A DNA stretch of 9,248 nt, from NCBI GenBank assembly GCA_040003205.1, contig JBDUDA010000119.1, forward strand, positions 1-9,248, read 5' to 3'. The notes under the pieces are model-generated. The model was not told the DNA's origin and ran no database searches. It worked only from the letters and a program-made list of their open reading frames with translations. Positions 1 through 5,409 of the stretch are shown one piece after another; the stretch's first letter is position 1; every line of letters starts with the position of its first letter. The stretch is from JALYIM01 sp040003205. Its GTDB lineage: Bacteria; Acidobacteriota; Terriglobia; Terriglobales; Acidobacteriaceae. Position numbers and translations under genes: made by a program.

Positions 1-465
1 GCGCAATTTAATCAGATAGTCTCCGCCGACGGTATCCGGAAGCGGCACATCGGGCATTGACCCCCGCAGACTGCCATCCTTTACCAGCACTTTCAAATGC
101 ATCTCGGACTTGCCTCGCAGCCTTTCCACGCTCACGCCAAAGGCGCGCCGATTGGTTCTCACGGCCTGGCGCAGCGCCTCGTCGGTATCGAAAATCGTGC
201 CGAAGCGGAAGGGCAACACCGTGCCGCTACGGAAGCAGACGCTAACAACGTGGGCATGCTCGAGAACAGTCTTCTCTTCCAGTTTGCCGTTGCCAGCAGC
301 ACGGTCATACTCGCTGACAATCACAGCAAAGTCGCCACTCGGATAGCTCAGCACCGGAGCGCCGTTCACTCCTTGAATGCCTTCCATAAGAAAAGGCCGT
401 CGAGAGCGTGTTCCGTTAACGTTGAGGGCTTGTTGTTCCGTAAGGCAGTACGCATACCACGACAT
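1..465 (-). CDS. GvpL/GvpF-family gas vesicle accessory-like protein (C-terminus outside window)
   Basis: This minus-strand gene starts at an ATG (465-463) and stays open for 155 codons to the left edge. Its product begins MSWYAYCLTE. A conserved block follows at residues 67-128: VLEHAHVVS (67-75), TVLPFRFGTIF (82-92), then a helix ending at F109 and LRGKSEMHLKVLV (116-128). The last visible residues, GGDYLIKLR, match where GvpL/GvpF proteins carry their central 'G-x-YL' stretch. The family is about 230-290 residues, so roughly 100 are missing here. GvpF and GvpL are accessory proteins of gas vesicle assembly that contact the shell protein GvpA, but members also occur in genomes without an obvious float phenotype. 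A GGAGAG sits about six bases before the ATG, and no other start lies upstream in frame. No other gvp gene is visible, so the role is unknown here; the gene cluster could continue to the left. The family assignment is from motif recognition. Confidence 0.85.
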   Translation of the reverse strand, partial: MSWYAYCLTEQQALNVNGTRSRRPFLMEGIQGVNGAPVLSYPSGDFAVIVSEYDRAAGNGKLEEKTVLEHAHVVSVCFRSGTVLPFRFGTIFDTDEALRQAVRTNRRAFGVSVERLRGKSEMHLKVLVKDGSLRGSMPDVPLPDTVGGDYLIKLR

Positions 466-599
466 AGGGTCTCTCCGAACTTGGTCCGGGTGCGGGAGGC
501 GCAACTCGAACGTCCGTGACAACTCGCTACAAGTCTTGAACCTAGGAAGAAAGGGCGGTAGTGCTAAGGTGAAACGTTTAACTTCAACGTTCTATGTAC

Positions 600-628
600 A
601 TATTATTACTAAGGGGTGAAATTTGCAA
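600..628 (-). promoter_or_regulatory. Putative sigma70-type promoter of the GvpL/F gene
   Basis: Read on the minus strand, TTGCAA (628-623) and TAATAT (605-600) are separated by exactly 17 bases. Transcription would start near 592 and give a leader of about 125 bases before the ATG at 465. The -35 box lies at the edge of an inverted repeat (624-641). Assigned by eye from consensus boxes only. Confidence 0.5.
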
Positions 629-641
629 CAATTTCGTTGCA
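624..641. repeat. Short palindrome at the -35 box of the GvpL/F promoter
   Basis: TGCAAC (624-629) and GTTGCA (636-641) form a perfect 6-bp inverted repeat around a 6-bp AT-rich centre. A second inverted repeat, GAAAT (618-622) and ATTTC (631-635), overlaps it. The position over the proposed -35 box suggests an operator. On the minus strand it could instead form a weak hairpin downstream of aroDE. Neither role is proven. Confidence 0.4.
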
Positions 642-650
642 TCTAGGCGG

Positions 651-688
651 GTAAATTTGAGGGAAATTGCGGCTAAAGTCGAATTTAC
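651..688. repeat. Inverted repeat at the 3' end of aroDE
   Basis: GTAAATT (651-657) and AATTTAC (682-688) are a perfect 7-bp inverted repeat with a 24-base centre; the right arm includes the aroDE stop codon (687-685). It may take part in ending the aroDE transcript, but there is no T-tract, so it is not a standard intrinsic terminator. Confidence 0.25.
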
Positions 689-2274
689 CTGGTTCGAGGG
701 GACGACGACCTTTCACTCTTTTCAGGGACTCTGACTCTTGCGCGCTCCTGCAAGGCTGTGGTCGCTACCCGCAGCATTTCGTCCCACGGTGCGGGTTTCC
801 CCGTCCAGATTTCGAACTGTCGGGCCGCCTGGTGAACGAACATTTCAACGCCAGCAATGACTTCCGCCCCGCGCTCTTTCGCCAGCTTCATGAGCCGAGT
901 CTCGGCGGGGTCGTACACCATGTCAAAAACGTAGCGAGCCTTGATCTCATCTGCATTGAGAGGCGAATCGCGAGTGTTGCCCATTCCGACTGGGGTGGCG
1001 TTGATAATCACATCGAAGGCGAGTTTCTTCAGGTCGCTGCGCTTGGCGGAGCGGGCACGCGCTTGCCTCGCCAGCTTTTTCCCTTTCTCGGCATGCCGAT
1101 TCAAAATGTACACTTCCGCGCCGCGCTCCTTAAGCCCGAACACCGCTGCCCGCGCCGCGCCGCCGGCACCCAGAACCAAAACCTTGGCGCCTTCGATGGT
1201 GATCCGCTGCTCGAGAGGGCGAACTACTCCAGCGGCATCGGTGTTGAATCCGTATAGTTTGCTGTCCTGGGCTCTCACGACTGTGTTACATGCGCCGATT
1301 TTCGTGGTGTGGGAATCCGTGTTGTCGAGATGCGTGATGATCGCCTGCTTGTAGGGCATTGTGACGGAGAGTCCGTGAATTGGAATGTCACGGACGCATG
1401 CCATGAGATCCTTCAAAGTTTTGGCATGCAGTGCTACGTAAACTCCGTTCACGTTCTCCCGCCGCAGCGCGGCGTTCATAATGGCCGGCGACAAAGAATG
1501 CGCGACCGGGTCTCCAGCAACTCCATACACGCGGGTTGCAGGGTCGATTTGCTCAATGCGATAGGTATTGCGCAGTTCCTCGGCGGTGGGCTGGCCTGGG
1601 GCAGTTTTCTCGTCTGGACTTACAGCGGCGAAGGTGAATACGCTCCCCGCGCGAACCGCGAGAACGCGGCTGGGAACCCCCTGCTCTCCCATGCACATGC
1701 CGACGAGCATTCGCTTGTCGCTGTTCTTCTCCAGAAACTTCATCATGGTGACGTTGTCGTGAAGGGTCGTAGCCGTAGAGACCAGTTTGTAGATGTCAGC
1801 GGCGAAGGCTGACATCTTTTCCAGGGTTTGATCCAGATTTCTGGTGGCGCGGAAGTCATGGAAGGAAAGAATCAGCGCAGCTTTGGCGCGCAGTCGTTGC
1901 AATTGCTCGGCTTTGCAGTGGCTGGCAGTCTCGATCTCCAGATCTAAAAGCTGGCACCCGGCCCCCGAAGCTTTCGTCAGAACTTCGATCTGGGAAGCTA
2001 TGGAACCCTTAAATTTTCCGCCGCTGGCAGCCCGGCGGCAAGTCCCGATGGCGATTACGTGCGGATGGTAATCCAAAAAGGACTTGATCTGCGGCAATGC
2101 TGACAGAGGCTTGGAGAGATAGTCTAACCTGAACTCAATAAAAGGGTTATCTCTGATCAGGACCTCAGCCTTTTCAATGAGCTCGTCCGGATCGGACCCC
2201 GTCACCGCCACGCAAACGCGGGGCAGCCGCGAATGCAGAAGCCTCGAAATATGGTTGTTTGCCGACGCAGTCAT
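685..2274 (-). CDS. aroDE: Bifunctional 3-dehydroquinate dehydratase (type I) / shikimate dehydrogenase
   Basis: The 529-residue protein fuses two consecutive steps of the shikimate pathway, dehydroquinate to dehydroshikimate and then NADPH-dependent reduction to shikimate. Residues about 19-240 are a type I dehydroquinase. They include EFRLDYL (47-53), catalytic H139 in SFHD, Schiff-base K163 in DIYKLV, R203 in PSR and Q228 in APGQP. Residues about 248-510 are AroE: shikimate-binding SLSP (260-263), SVTMPYK with catalytic K309, NTD with catalytic D346, the dinucleotide loop GAGGAARA (369-376), an NR motif in ILNRHAEK, NATPVGM, and a late HQAARQFEIWTG. All key residues are present, so both halves should be active. 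The same domain order is known in plants, Chlamydiae and several bacterial phyla. The C-terminal 20 residues are Arg/Ser-rich and probably disordered. The ATG at 2274 has no Shine-Dalgarno sequence, and the proposed promoter leaves only about 14 bases of leader. It is probably monocistronic. Confidence 0.96.
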   Translation of the reverse strand: MTASANNHISRLLHSRLPRVCVAVTGSDPDELIEKAEVLIRDNPFIEFRLDYLSKPLSALPQIKSFLDYHPHVIAIGTCRRAASGGKFKGSIASQIEVLTKASGAGCQLLDLEIETASHCKAEQLQRLRAKAALILSFHDFRATRNLDQTLEKMSAFAADIYKLVSTATTLHDNVTMMKFLEKNSDKRMLVGMCMGEQGVPSRVLAVRAGSVFTFAAVSPDEKTAPGQPTAEELRNTYRIEQIDPATRVYGVAGDPVAHSLSPAIMNAALRRENVNGVYVALHAKTLKDLMACVRDIPIHGLSVTMPYKQAIITHLDNTDSHTTKIGACNTVVRAQDSKLYGFNTDAAGVVRPLEQRITIEGAKVLVLGAGGAARAAVFGLKERGAEVYILNRHAEKGKKLARQARARSAKRSDLKKLAFDVIINATPVGMGNTRDSPLNADEIKARYVFDMVYDPAETRLMKLAKERGAEVIAGVEMFVHQAARQFEIWTGKPAPWDEMLRVATTALQERARVRVPEKSERSSSPRTR

Positions 2275-2294
2275 CGTTAAGGAGAGTCGGCGCG

Positions 2295-2323
2295 ATATTA
2301 CAGGCGTGCAATCGCAGATGCAA
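2295..2323 (-). promoter_or_regulatory. Putative aroDE promoter giving a very short leader
   Basis: On the minus strand TTGCAT (2323-2318) and TAATAT (2300-2295) are 17 bases apart. The predicted start of transcription is near 2288, about 14 bases before the aroDE ATG, and the interval has no Shine-Dalgarno sequence. The box pair is nearly identical to that proposed for the GvpL/F gene. Confidence 0.55.
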
Positions 2324-2388
2324 CAGGGGATTGAAATTAAGTCGCTGGGGGAAACTTTTTATGTTCTGCGCCTAACACCTGCGTAACC

Positions 2389-2417
2389 TTGACCACCTCA
2401 GAGCTGCTTGTTAATGT
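2389..2417 (+). promoter_or_regulatory. Putative promoter of the exported-protein gene
   Basis: TTGACC (2389-2394) and TAATGT (2412-2417) are separated by 17 bases. Transcription would begin near 2424, about 70 bases before the GTG start at 2494. The same TTG at 2389 is the earliest possible in-frame start of the downstream reading frame. Its use as a -35 box argues against translation from there. Confidence 0.5.
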
Positions 2418-2493
2418 CCGGTGTGGAAGCCTTTTGTTTGCCGCATTTAGGGTAATCCAAGGCATTGCTCAGGTGTTGAGTTCGGGAGGTAAT

Positions 2494-3465
2494 GTGAAGA
2501 AAACAGGATTTCTAGCGATTTTAGCCTTGTCCGCCGCAGCTTTTGCGCAAGACTCATCCATGCCGCCGGCAGCGAACGAGGTAAACATCAGCGCCCCTCA
2601 GGGAACTGAGTTGACGAATGGAAGCTTTCCCTTCGAGAGGGTCCAGGCACCCACCGCCGCCGACCTTTATTGCGCCGGGTTCATCACCAAACAATTACCC
2701 TCGAACACGAATTACGTAGCCGGTGGACTCGACACCCCGCAACAAACGAAATTCGTTAACGGGGACATGGTTTATTTGACTGGCGGCGGATATCAGACAG
2801 GCCAGCAATACTCGGTCATCCGAGAACTGAAGGATCCCAATCGTTACGAAATGTTCCCTGGGCAAGGCAAGATGATTAGAGCCCTTGGGCAGCCTTATTC
2901 TGAACAAGCGCGGGTTCGAGTCATCGACACTCGCAGCAAAATGGCGATTGCAAAGGTAGAGTTTAGTTGTGATCCCGTGGTGCCCGGCGACTATGCCATT
3001 CCTTTCGTGGAAAAGGCCAAAATTGCGTTTCATGCTCCCGTGCGCTTCGATCGGTATCTTCCGGCCAGCAATAAGCCTTCGGGTCGGATTGTGATGGCAA
3101 AGGATTTCGACACCGTACTTGGCCCGGGCGTTAAGTTGTATGTGAATATGGGTTCAAATCAGGGTCTTAAGATTGGCGACCATTTGCGCGCAGTGCGCAC
3201 CTACGGAGCGGTCCTGGAAGATTCCGTGGATTCGATATCCTTCAAAGCCTCCAGCAGTGAGGACACCCAGAAACGGCAAGCTTCGATTGAGCCCCACATG
3301 TTCACCAAAACCGGGGGCCCCGTGGTCCATGTGCGCGACCTGCCGCGGCGTTCGGTTGGGGAAGTTGTAGTGTTGGGCACTACGCCCACGACAGCCACGG
3401 CGATGATTGTTTACGCTTTGGAAGACGTCCACATCGGAGACGGAGTGGAACTGGACGAGCAGTAA
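2494..3465 (+). CDS. Secreted protein of unknown function with two similar beta-type modules
   Basis: The product has 323 residues from a GTG start preceded by GGAGGT at good spacing. The reading frame is open further upstream to a TTG at 2389, but that lies in the promoter, and the GTG start gives a textbook Sec signal peptide: KK, a hydrophobic core, then AFA with likely cleavage near residue 18. The mature part has only two cysteines, C60 and C159, which could form a disulfide. It seems to hold two related modules. The first spans about 87-171 (NGDMVYLTGGGYQTGQQYSV, later ending VVPGDYAIPF). The second spans about 213-323 (KLYVNMGSNQGLKIGDHLRA, later VGEVVVLG and ending HIGDGVEL). The second resembles the C-terminal beta domain of FlgT-like and LysM-associated exported proteins, a loose similarity judged by eye. 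It is probably periplasmic or outer-membrane associated. The gene is followed after 27 bases by a strong terminator, so it is likely transcribed alone. Confidence 0.85.
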   Translation: MKKTGFLAILALSAAAFAQDSSMPPAANEVNISAPQGTELTNGSFPFERVQAPTAADLYCAGFITKQLPSNTNYVAGGLDTPQQTKFVNGDMVYLTGGGYQTGQQYSVIRELKDPNRYEMFPGQGKMIRALGQPYSEQARVRVIDTRSKMAIAKVEFSCDPVVPGDYAIPFVEKAKIAFHAPVRFDRYLPASNKPSGRIVMAKDFDTVLGPGVKLYVNMGSNQGLKIGDHLRAVRTYGAVLEDSVDSISFKASSSEDTQKRQASIEPHMFTKTGGPVVHVRDLPRRSVGEVVVLGTTPTTATAMIVYALEDVHIGDGVELDEQ

Positions 3466-3468
3466 AAC

Positions 3469-4107
3469 TCAGACTTTGAGAGAACTTTGGACGGGAGAGA
3501 AATTAGCCTCTCCCGATCTTTTTTGCTCTCTGTCCGCAAAGACTTCGGCGGTAAAAGCTTCTATTCTGACGCCAGTTTTCCATGCGTCTACCGGTAAGCC
3601 TGCCTTGCGGCAAGCGTGCTCGAGGAAAGTCAGGCGGTCCCAGCCCTGCTCGGATGCGACCTGCGGCAGCAGCAGGCCACGATGGCTGCCCTGGCTGACG
3701 AGCAGCCCGTGCTTCCCGACTTCGATTTTCTCAGTATCTATCAACTCCAAAGGCGAGAGAACGCTTAGCGTAATCTCGATTTTTGCAGCTTCTTCGCGAG
3801 ATAGTGGGGGAAAGCGGGAATCCTCAAACGCTGCGGAGCGGGCAGTTTCGATGACGGCCTCATAGAGCGAGTTTTTCGGAGCGATATTTCCGACGCAGCC
3901 GCGCAAGCTGCCATCCACATAGACCGTAGTGAAGACTCCGCGGGGTTCCGTCAGATGAGAAGTAGGCGCATCCGATGATATTTTGGCTCCATCGAGCTGC
4001 GCGAGAATCGCCTTATGAGCGATTTGGATTAATAGATTGCGTTCGGCGGGGGAGAATTCATTGCCAGCCTCTGCCTTCGGGCAGAAGACTTCAGGTTGCG
4101 GGCACAT
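3469..4107 (-). CDS. amrA: AmmeMemoRadiSam system protein A (AMMECR1 domain)
   Basis: This 212-residue protein is a single AMMECR1 domain. Recognisable blocks are PRGVFTTVYVDGSLRGCVGN (55-74) with the family signature LRGCVG (68-73), then SAAFEDSRFPPLSREE (about 91-106), the strand EITLSVLSPLE, and further on HGLLVSQGSHRGLLLPQVA and GWDRLTFLEHACRKAGLP. The biochemical role is not established. In bacteria and archaea the domain commonly co-occurs with a Memo-like protein and a radical SAM enzyme, neither of which is in this window. I chose the ATG at 4107 because GGAG lies eight bases before it. An upstream in-frame TTG at 4134 has no such site. The start overlaps the last 17 bases of pgsA, so the two are probably translationally coupled. 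Its last codons coincide with the terminator hairpin of the convergent gene. Confidence 0.93.
   Translation of the reverse strand: MCPQPEVFCPKAEAGNEFSPAERNLLIQIAHKAILAQLDGAKISSDAPTSHLTEPRGVFTTVYVDGSLRGCVGNIAPKNSLYEAVIETARSAAFEDSRFPPLSREEAAKIEITLSVLSPLELIDTEKIEVGKHGLLVSQGSHRGLLLPQVASEQGWDRLTFLEHACRKAGLPVDAWKTGVRIEAFTAEVFADREQKRSGEANFSPVQSSLKV
3492..3524 (+). terminator. Rho-independent terminator of the exported-protein gene
   Basis: CGGGAGAG (3492-3499) and CTCTCCCG (3508-3515) form a perfect 8-bp stem with an 8-base loop. A T-rich tract with six consecutive T (3519-3524) follows on the plus strand. It lies 27 bases after the stop at 3465 and wholly within the 3' coding end of amrA on the other strand. 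The minus-strand side has no T-tract after the stem. Confidence 0.88.
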
Positions 4108-4741
4108 CGCGTTTTCTCCGGCGGCTGAGGACAAAGGCGCGTCGACGGCGTTTCACTACGCGCTTATCAATCTTCGACCAGAACGCGACGAAATAATCTA
4201 CGGCCGATGCCAGCGACAGAAAGACCATAAACCAGATTGCCAGGCGGGCGATCCAATCCACGGGGAAAACGTAGTAACTATAAACCGGCCAGACCTGCCA
4301 GTGGCGATCGAGGATGACCGCCACTACTGACACAATTTGCACCAGCATCTTGAATTTGCCTAAATCGCTGGCCTCAATGGTAAAGCCTTCGGAGGCGGCG
4401 ATGGAACGCAGGCCGCTCACCAGAAACTCGCGTCCGATGATCACGACCGCCATCCATGCCGGCACCAGCCGCGGATTAAACTGCACCAGTGTTATAAAAG
4501 CTGCGGCAATGAGGAGTTTATCGGCCAGAGGATCGAGCAGGATCCCCATGGTTGTAATCTGATCGCGCTTGCGGGCGAGGTATCCATCAATTCCGTCGGT
4601 GATGGAAGCGGCAATGAATAATGCCGAGGCGAGGAGTTCTTTCTCGCCGCCGTTGCCCTGAAAGCGGCTGGTGGAAAGAATCCAGATCAGCAGTGGAATG
4701 CTGAAAATTCGAGTCAGCGTGATGGAGTTCGGTAGGTTCAC
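4091..4741 (-). CDS. pgsA: CDP-diacylglycerol--glycerol-3-phosphate 3-phosphatidyltransferase
   Basis: The enzyme makes phosphatidylglycerol phosphate from CDP-diacylglycerol and glycerol 3-phosphate in the inner membrane, the committed step to phosphatidylglycerol and cardiolipin. The 216-residue product starts MNLPNSITLTRI, a typical PgsA N-terminus, and has several hydrophobic segments. The full CDP-alcohol phosphotransferase signature D-G-x2-A-R-x8-G-x3-D-x3-D is intact from D52 to D74, with an extra D49 in front. The late part (VVAVILDRHW, then a hydrophobic helix) fits the last membrane spans. The C-terminal 25 residues are highly basic, with RRRR and RRRKR, and probably lie at the cytoplasmic face. 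The start is a GTG without a clear Shine-Dalgarno; an in-frame stop at 4769-4771 excludes a much longer protein. Other CDP-alcohol transferases share the signature, but the N-terminus favours PgsA. amrA overlaps its 3' end. Confidence 0.95.
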   Translation of the reverse strand: MNLPNSITLTRIFSIPLLIWILSTSRFQGNGGEKELLASALFIAASITDGIDGYLARKRDQITTMGILLDPLADKLLIAAAFITLVQFNPRLVPAWMAVVIIGREFLVSGLRSIAASEGFTIEASDLGKFKMLVQIVSVVAVILDRHWQVWPVYSYYVFPVDWIARLAIWFMVFLSLASAVDYFVAFWSKIDKRVVKRRRRAFVLSRRRKRDVPAT

Positions 4742-4782
4742 CGGATCGAGTGAGGCGTCGTCGCAAAATCACGCCAGCTCAG

Positions 4783-4811
4783 ATTATCCTCCAGTGCAAA
4801 GCAGGAAGCAA
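4783..4811 (-). promoter_or_regulatory. Putative pgsA-amrA promoter
   Basis: On the minus strand TTGCTT (4811-4806) and GATAAT (4788-4783) are 17 bases apart. They place the transcript start roughly 35 bases before the pgsA GTG. The -10 box matches consensus in five of six positions; the -35 box matches mainly in TTG. Confidence 0.45.
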
Positions 4812-4836
4812 TGAAAGCTGTAGGCCATTAACTGTT

Positions 4837-4914
4837 CTGTCATCCTGAGCGCTATTGAGGTCCCGCTGAAAGAGTGAAACAGCAGGTCCCTCCACTCACC
4901 GGTCGGGATGACAG
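4837..4914. repeat. Palindromic dispersed repeat, copy 1
   Basis: This 78-bp element begins CTGTCATCC (4837-4845) and ends with the exact reverse complement GGATGACAG (4906-4914); over the outer 15 bases the arms agree at 13 positions. The interior carries AGCAGGTCCCTC, complementary to the GAGGGACCTGCT of copy 2. It is located between pgsA and the helix-hairpin-helix gene, in the 280-bp spacer 4742-5021. Apart from the pgsA promoter and the two repeat copies, I see nothing else in that spacer. Confidence 0.75.
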
Positions 4915-4970
4915 AGTGCTTACAGAGCCTCGCCGTGACTCGGTAGTTCCGCTTCTTCCTACAAACAAAT

Positions 4971-5011
4971 CTGTCATCCCGAGCGAAGTCGAGGGACCTG
5001 CTTTTCGCGGG
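4971..5011. repeat. Palindromic dispersed repeat, copy 2 (left half only)
   Basis: CTGTCATCCCGAGCGAAG begins at 4971 and continues through GAGGGACCTGCT into TTCGCGGG. It is clearly the left arm of the same family as copies 1 and 3. The matching right arm is absent; the helix-hairpin-helix gene ends only about ten bases further on, at 5022. Copies 1 and 2 are in the same orientation, 134 bases apart start to start. Confidence 0.72.
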
Positions 5012-5021
5012 CGGCGCTGGA

Positions 5022-5342
5022 CTATTTCTGTTTCGCAGTGATCTGCTCTTTGATCTTCTTGTAGGTGGCTGCGGGAACGATCTTCTTTCTCACCAGCTCG
5101 GTCTTAGTTTTGTAGGGACGTCCGTCAATAATCTTCTGCGAAAAAACTTCGCCAATTCCCGGCAGAGCGTCCAGTTGTTCCTTGCTGGCGCTGTTGATAT
5201 CGAGCTGGTCAGCCTTTGCCATTCCGGCGCTGGGCTTCTCAGACTTGGCGGTCTTAGTTGCAGTTTGAGCGACTCCAGAGCCAGTGATTAAAGCAATCAC
5301 AAAGAGTGCCGTTAACAGACGTGTTACCAGATTTTTTCGCAT
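5022..5342 (-). CDS. Small secreted ComEA-like helix-hairpin-helix protein
   Basis: The product is 106 residues from the ATG at 5342, which has an excellent AGGAGG seven bases upstream; the frame is open further upstream but into the neighbouring gdhA gene. Residues 1-26 are a Sec signal peptide: RKN, a hydrophobic core LLTALFVIALI, then GSGVAQ. A short Lys/Ser/Ala linker follows. Residues 47-101 are a ComEA-type tandem helix-hairpin-helix domain: LDINSASKEQLDALPGIG (47-64), the second half around residues 68-90 (VPAATYKKI beginning at 89). Such domains bind DNA backbone without sequence preference. ComEA proteins receive DNA during natural transformation, but this one is short, and many bacteria have several secreted proteins of this kind with no proven competence role. 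No com genes are nearby. A periplasmic DNA-binding role is inference. It lies 67 bases after gdhA and may be co-transcribed with it. Confidence 0.88.
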   Translation of the reverse strand: MRKNLVTRLLTALFVIALITGSGVAQTATKTAKSEKPSAGMAKADQLDINSASKEQLDALPGIGEVFSQKIIDGRPYKTKTELVRKKIVPAATYKKIKEQITAKQK

Positions 5343-5373
5343 GCAATATCCTCCTGGGTTGAATTGAGTTGGA

Positions 5374-5403
5374 ATTCTACGATGCCTCGCAACGGAATGC
5401 CAG
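5374..5403 (-). promoter_or_regulatory. Possible promoter of the helix-hairpin-helix gene
   Basis: On the minus strand CTGGCA (5403-5398) and TAGAAT (5379-5374) are 18 bases apart, inside the gap between gdhA and the gene. The -10 box matches consensus at five of six positions, the -35 box at four. The gap has no terminator hairpin, so read-through from gdhA is equally possible. Confidence 0.3.
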
Positions 5404-5409
5404 CTATTG

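Noticed and set aside
97..519. A 140-codon plus-strand reading frame at the left end
   Set aside because: It lies antisense to the GvpL/F-family frame, which carries clear family motifs and a ribosome binding site.
661..690. A possible relic of a GGCTAAAGCCG-type intergenic repeat near the aroDE stop
   Set aside because: The text GCGGCTAAAGTCG resembles such repeats only over a short stretch and no second copy occurs in the window.
2389..2493. An N-terminal extension of 35 residues on the exported protein, from a TTG at 2389
   Set aside because: The TTG is the proposed -35 box, no ribosome binding site precedes it, and the GTG at 2494 has GGAGG plus an immediate signal peptide.
4108..4134. 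A longer AmrA starting at a TTG at 4134
   Set aside because: There is no Shine-Dalgarno sequence there, while the ATG at 4107 has GGAG at proper spacing and still includes the whole conserved domain.
4742..5021. A CRISPR array or tandem repeat in the spacer with two GTCATCC copies
   Set aside because: There are only two unequal copies, one of them half length, with no regular spacers; they are dispersed palindromes.
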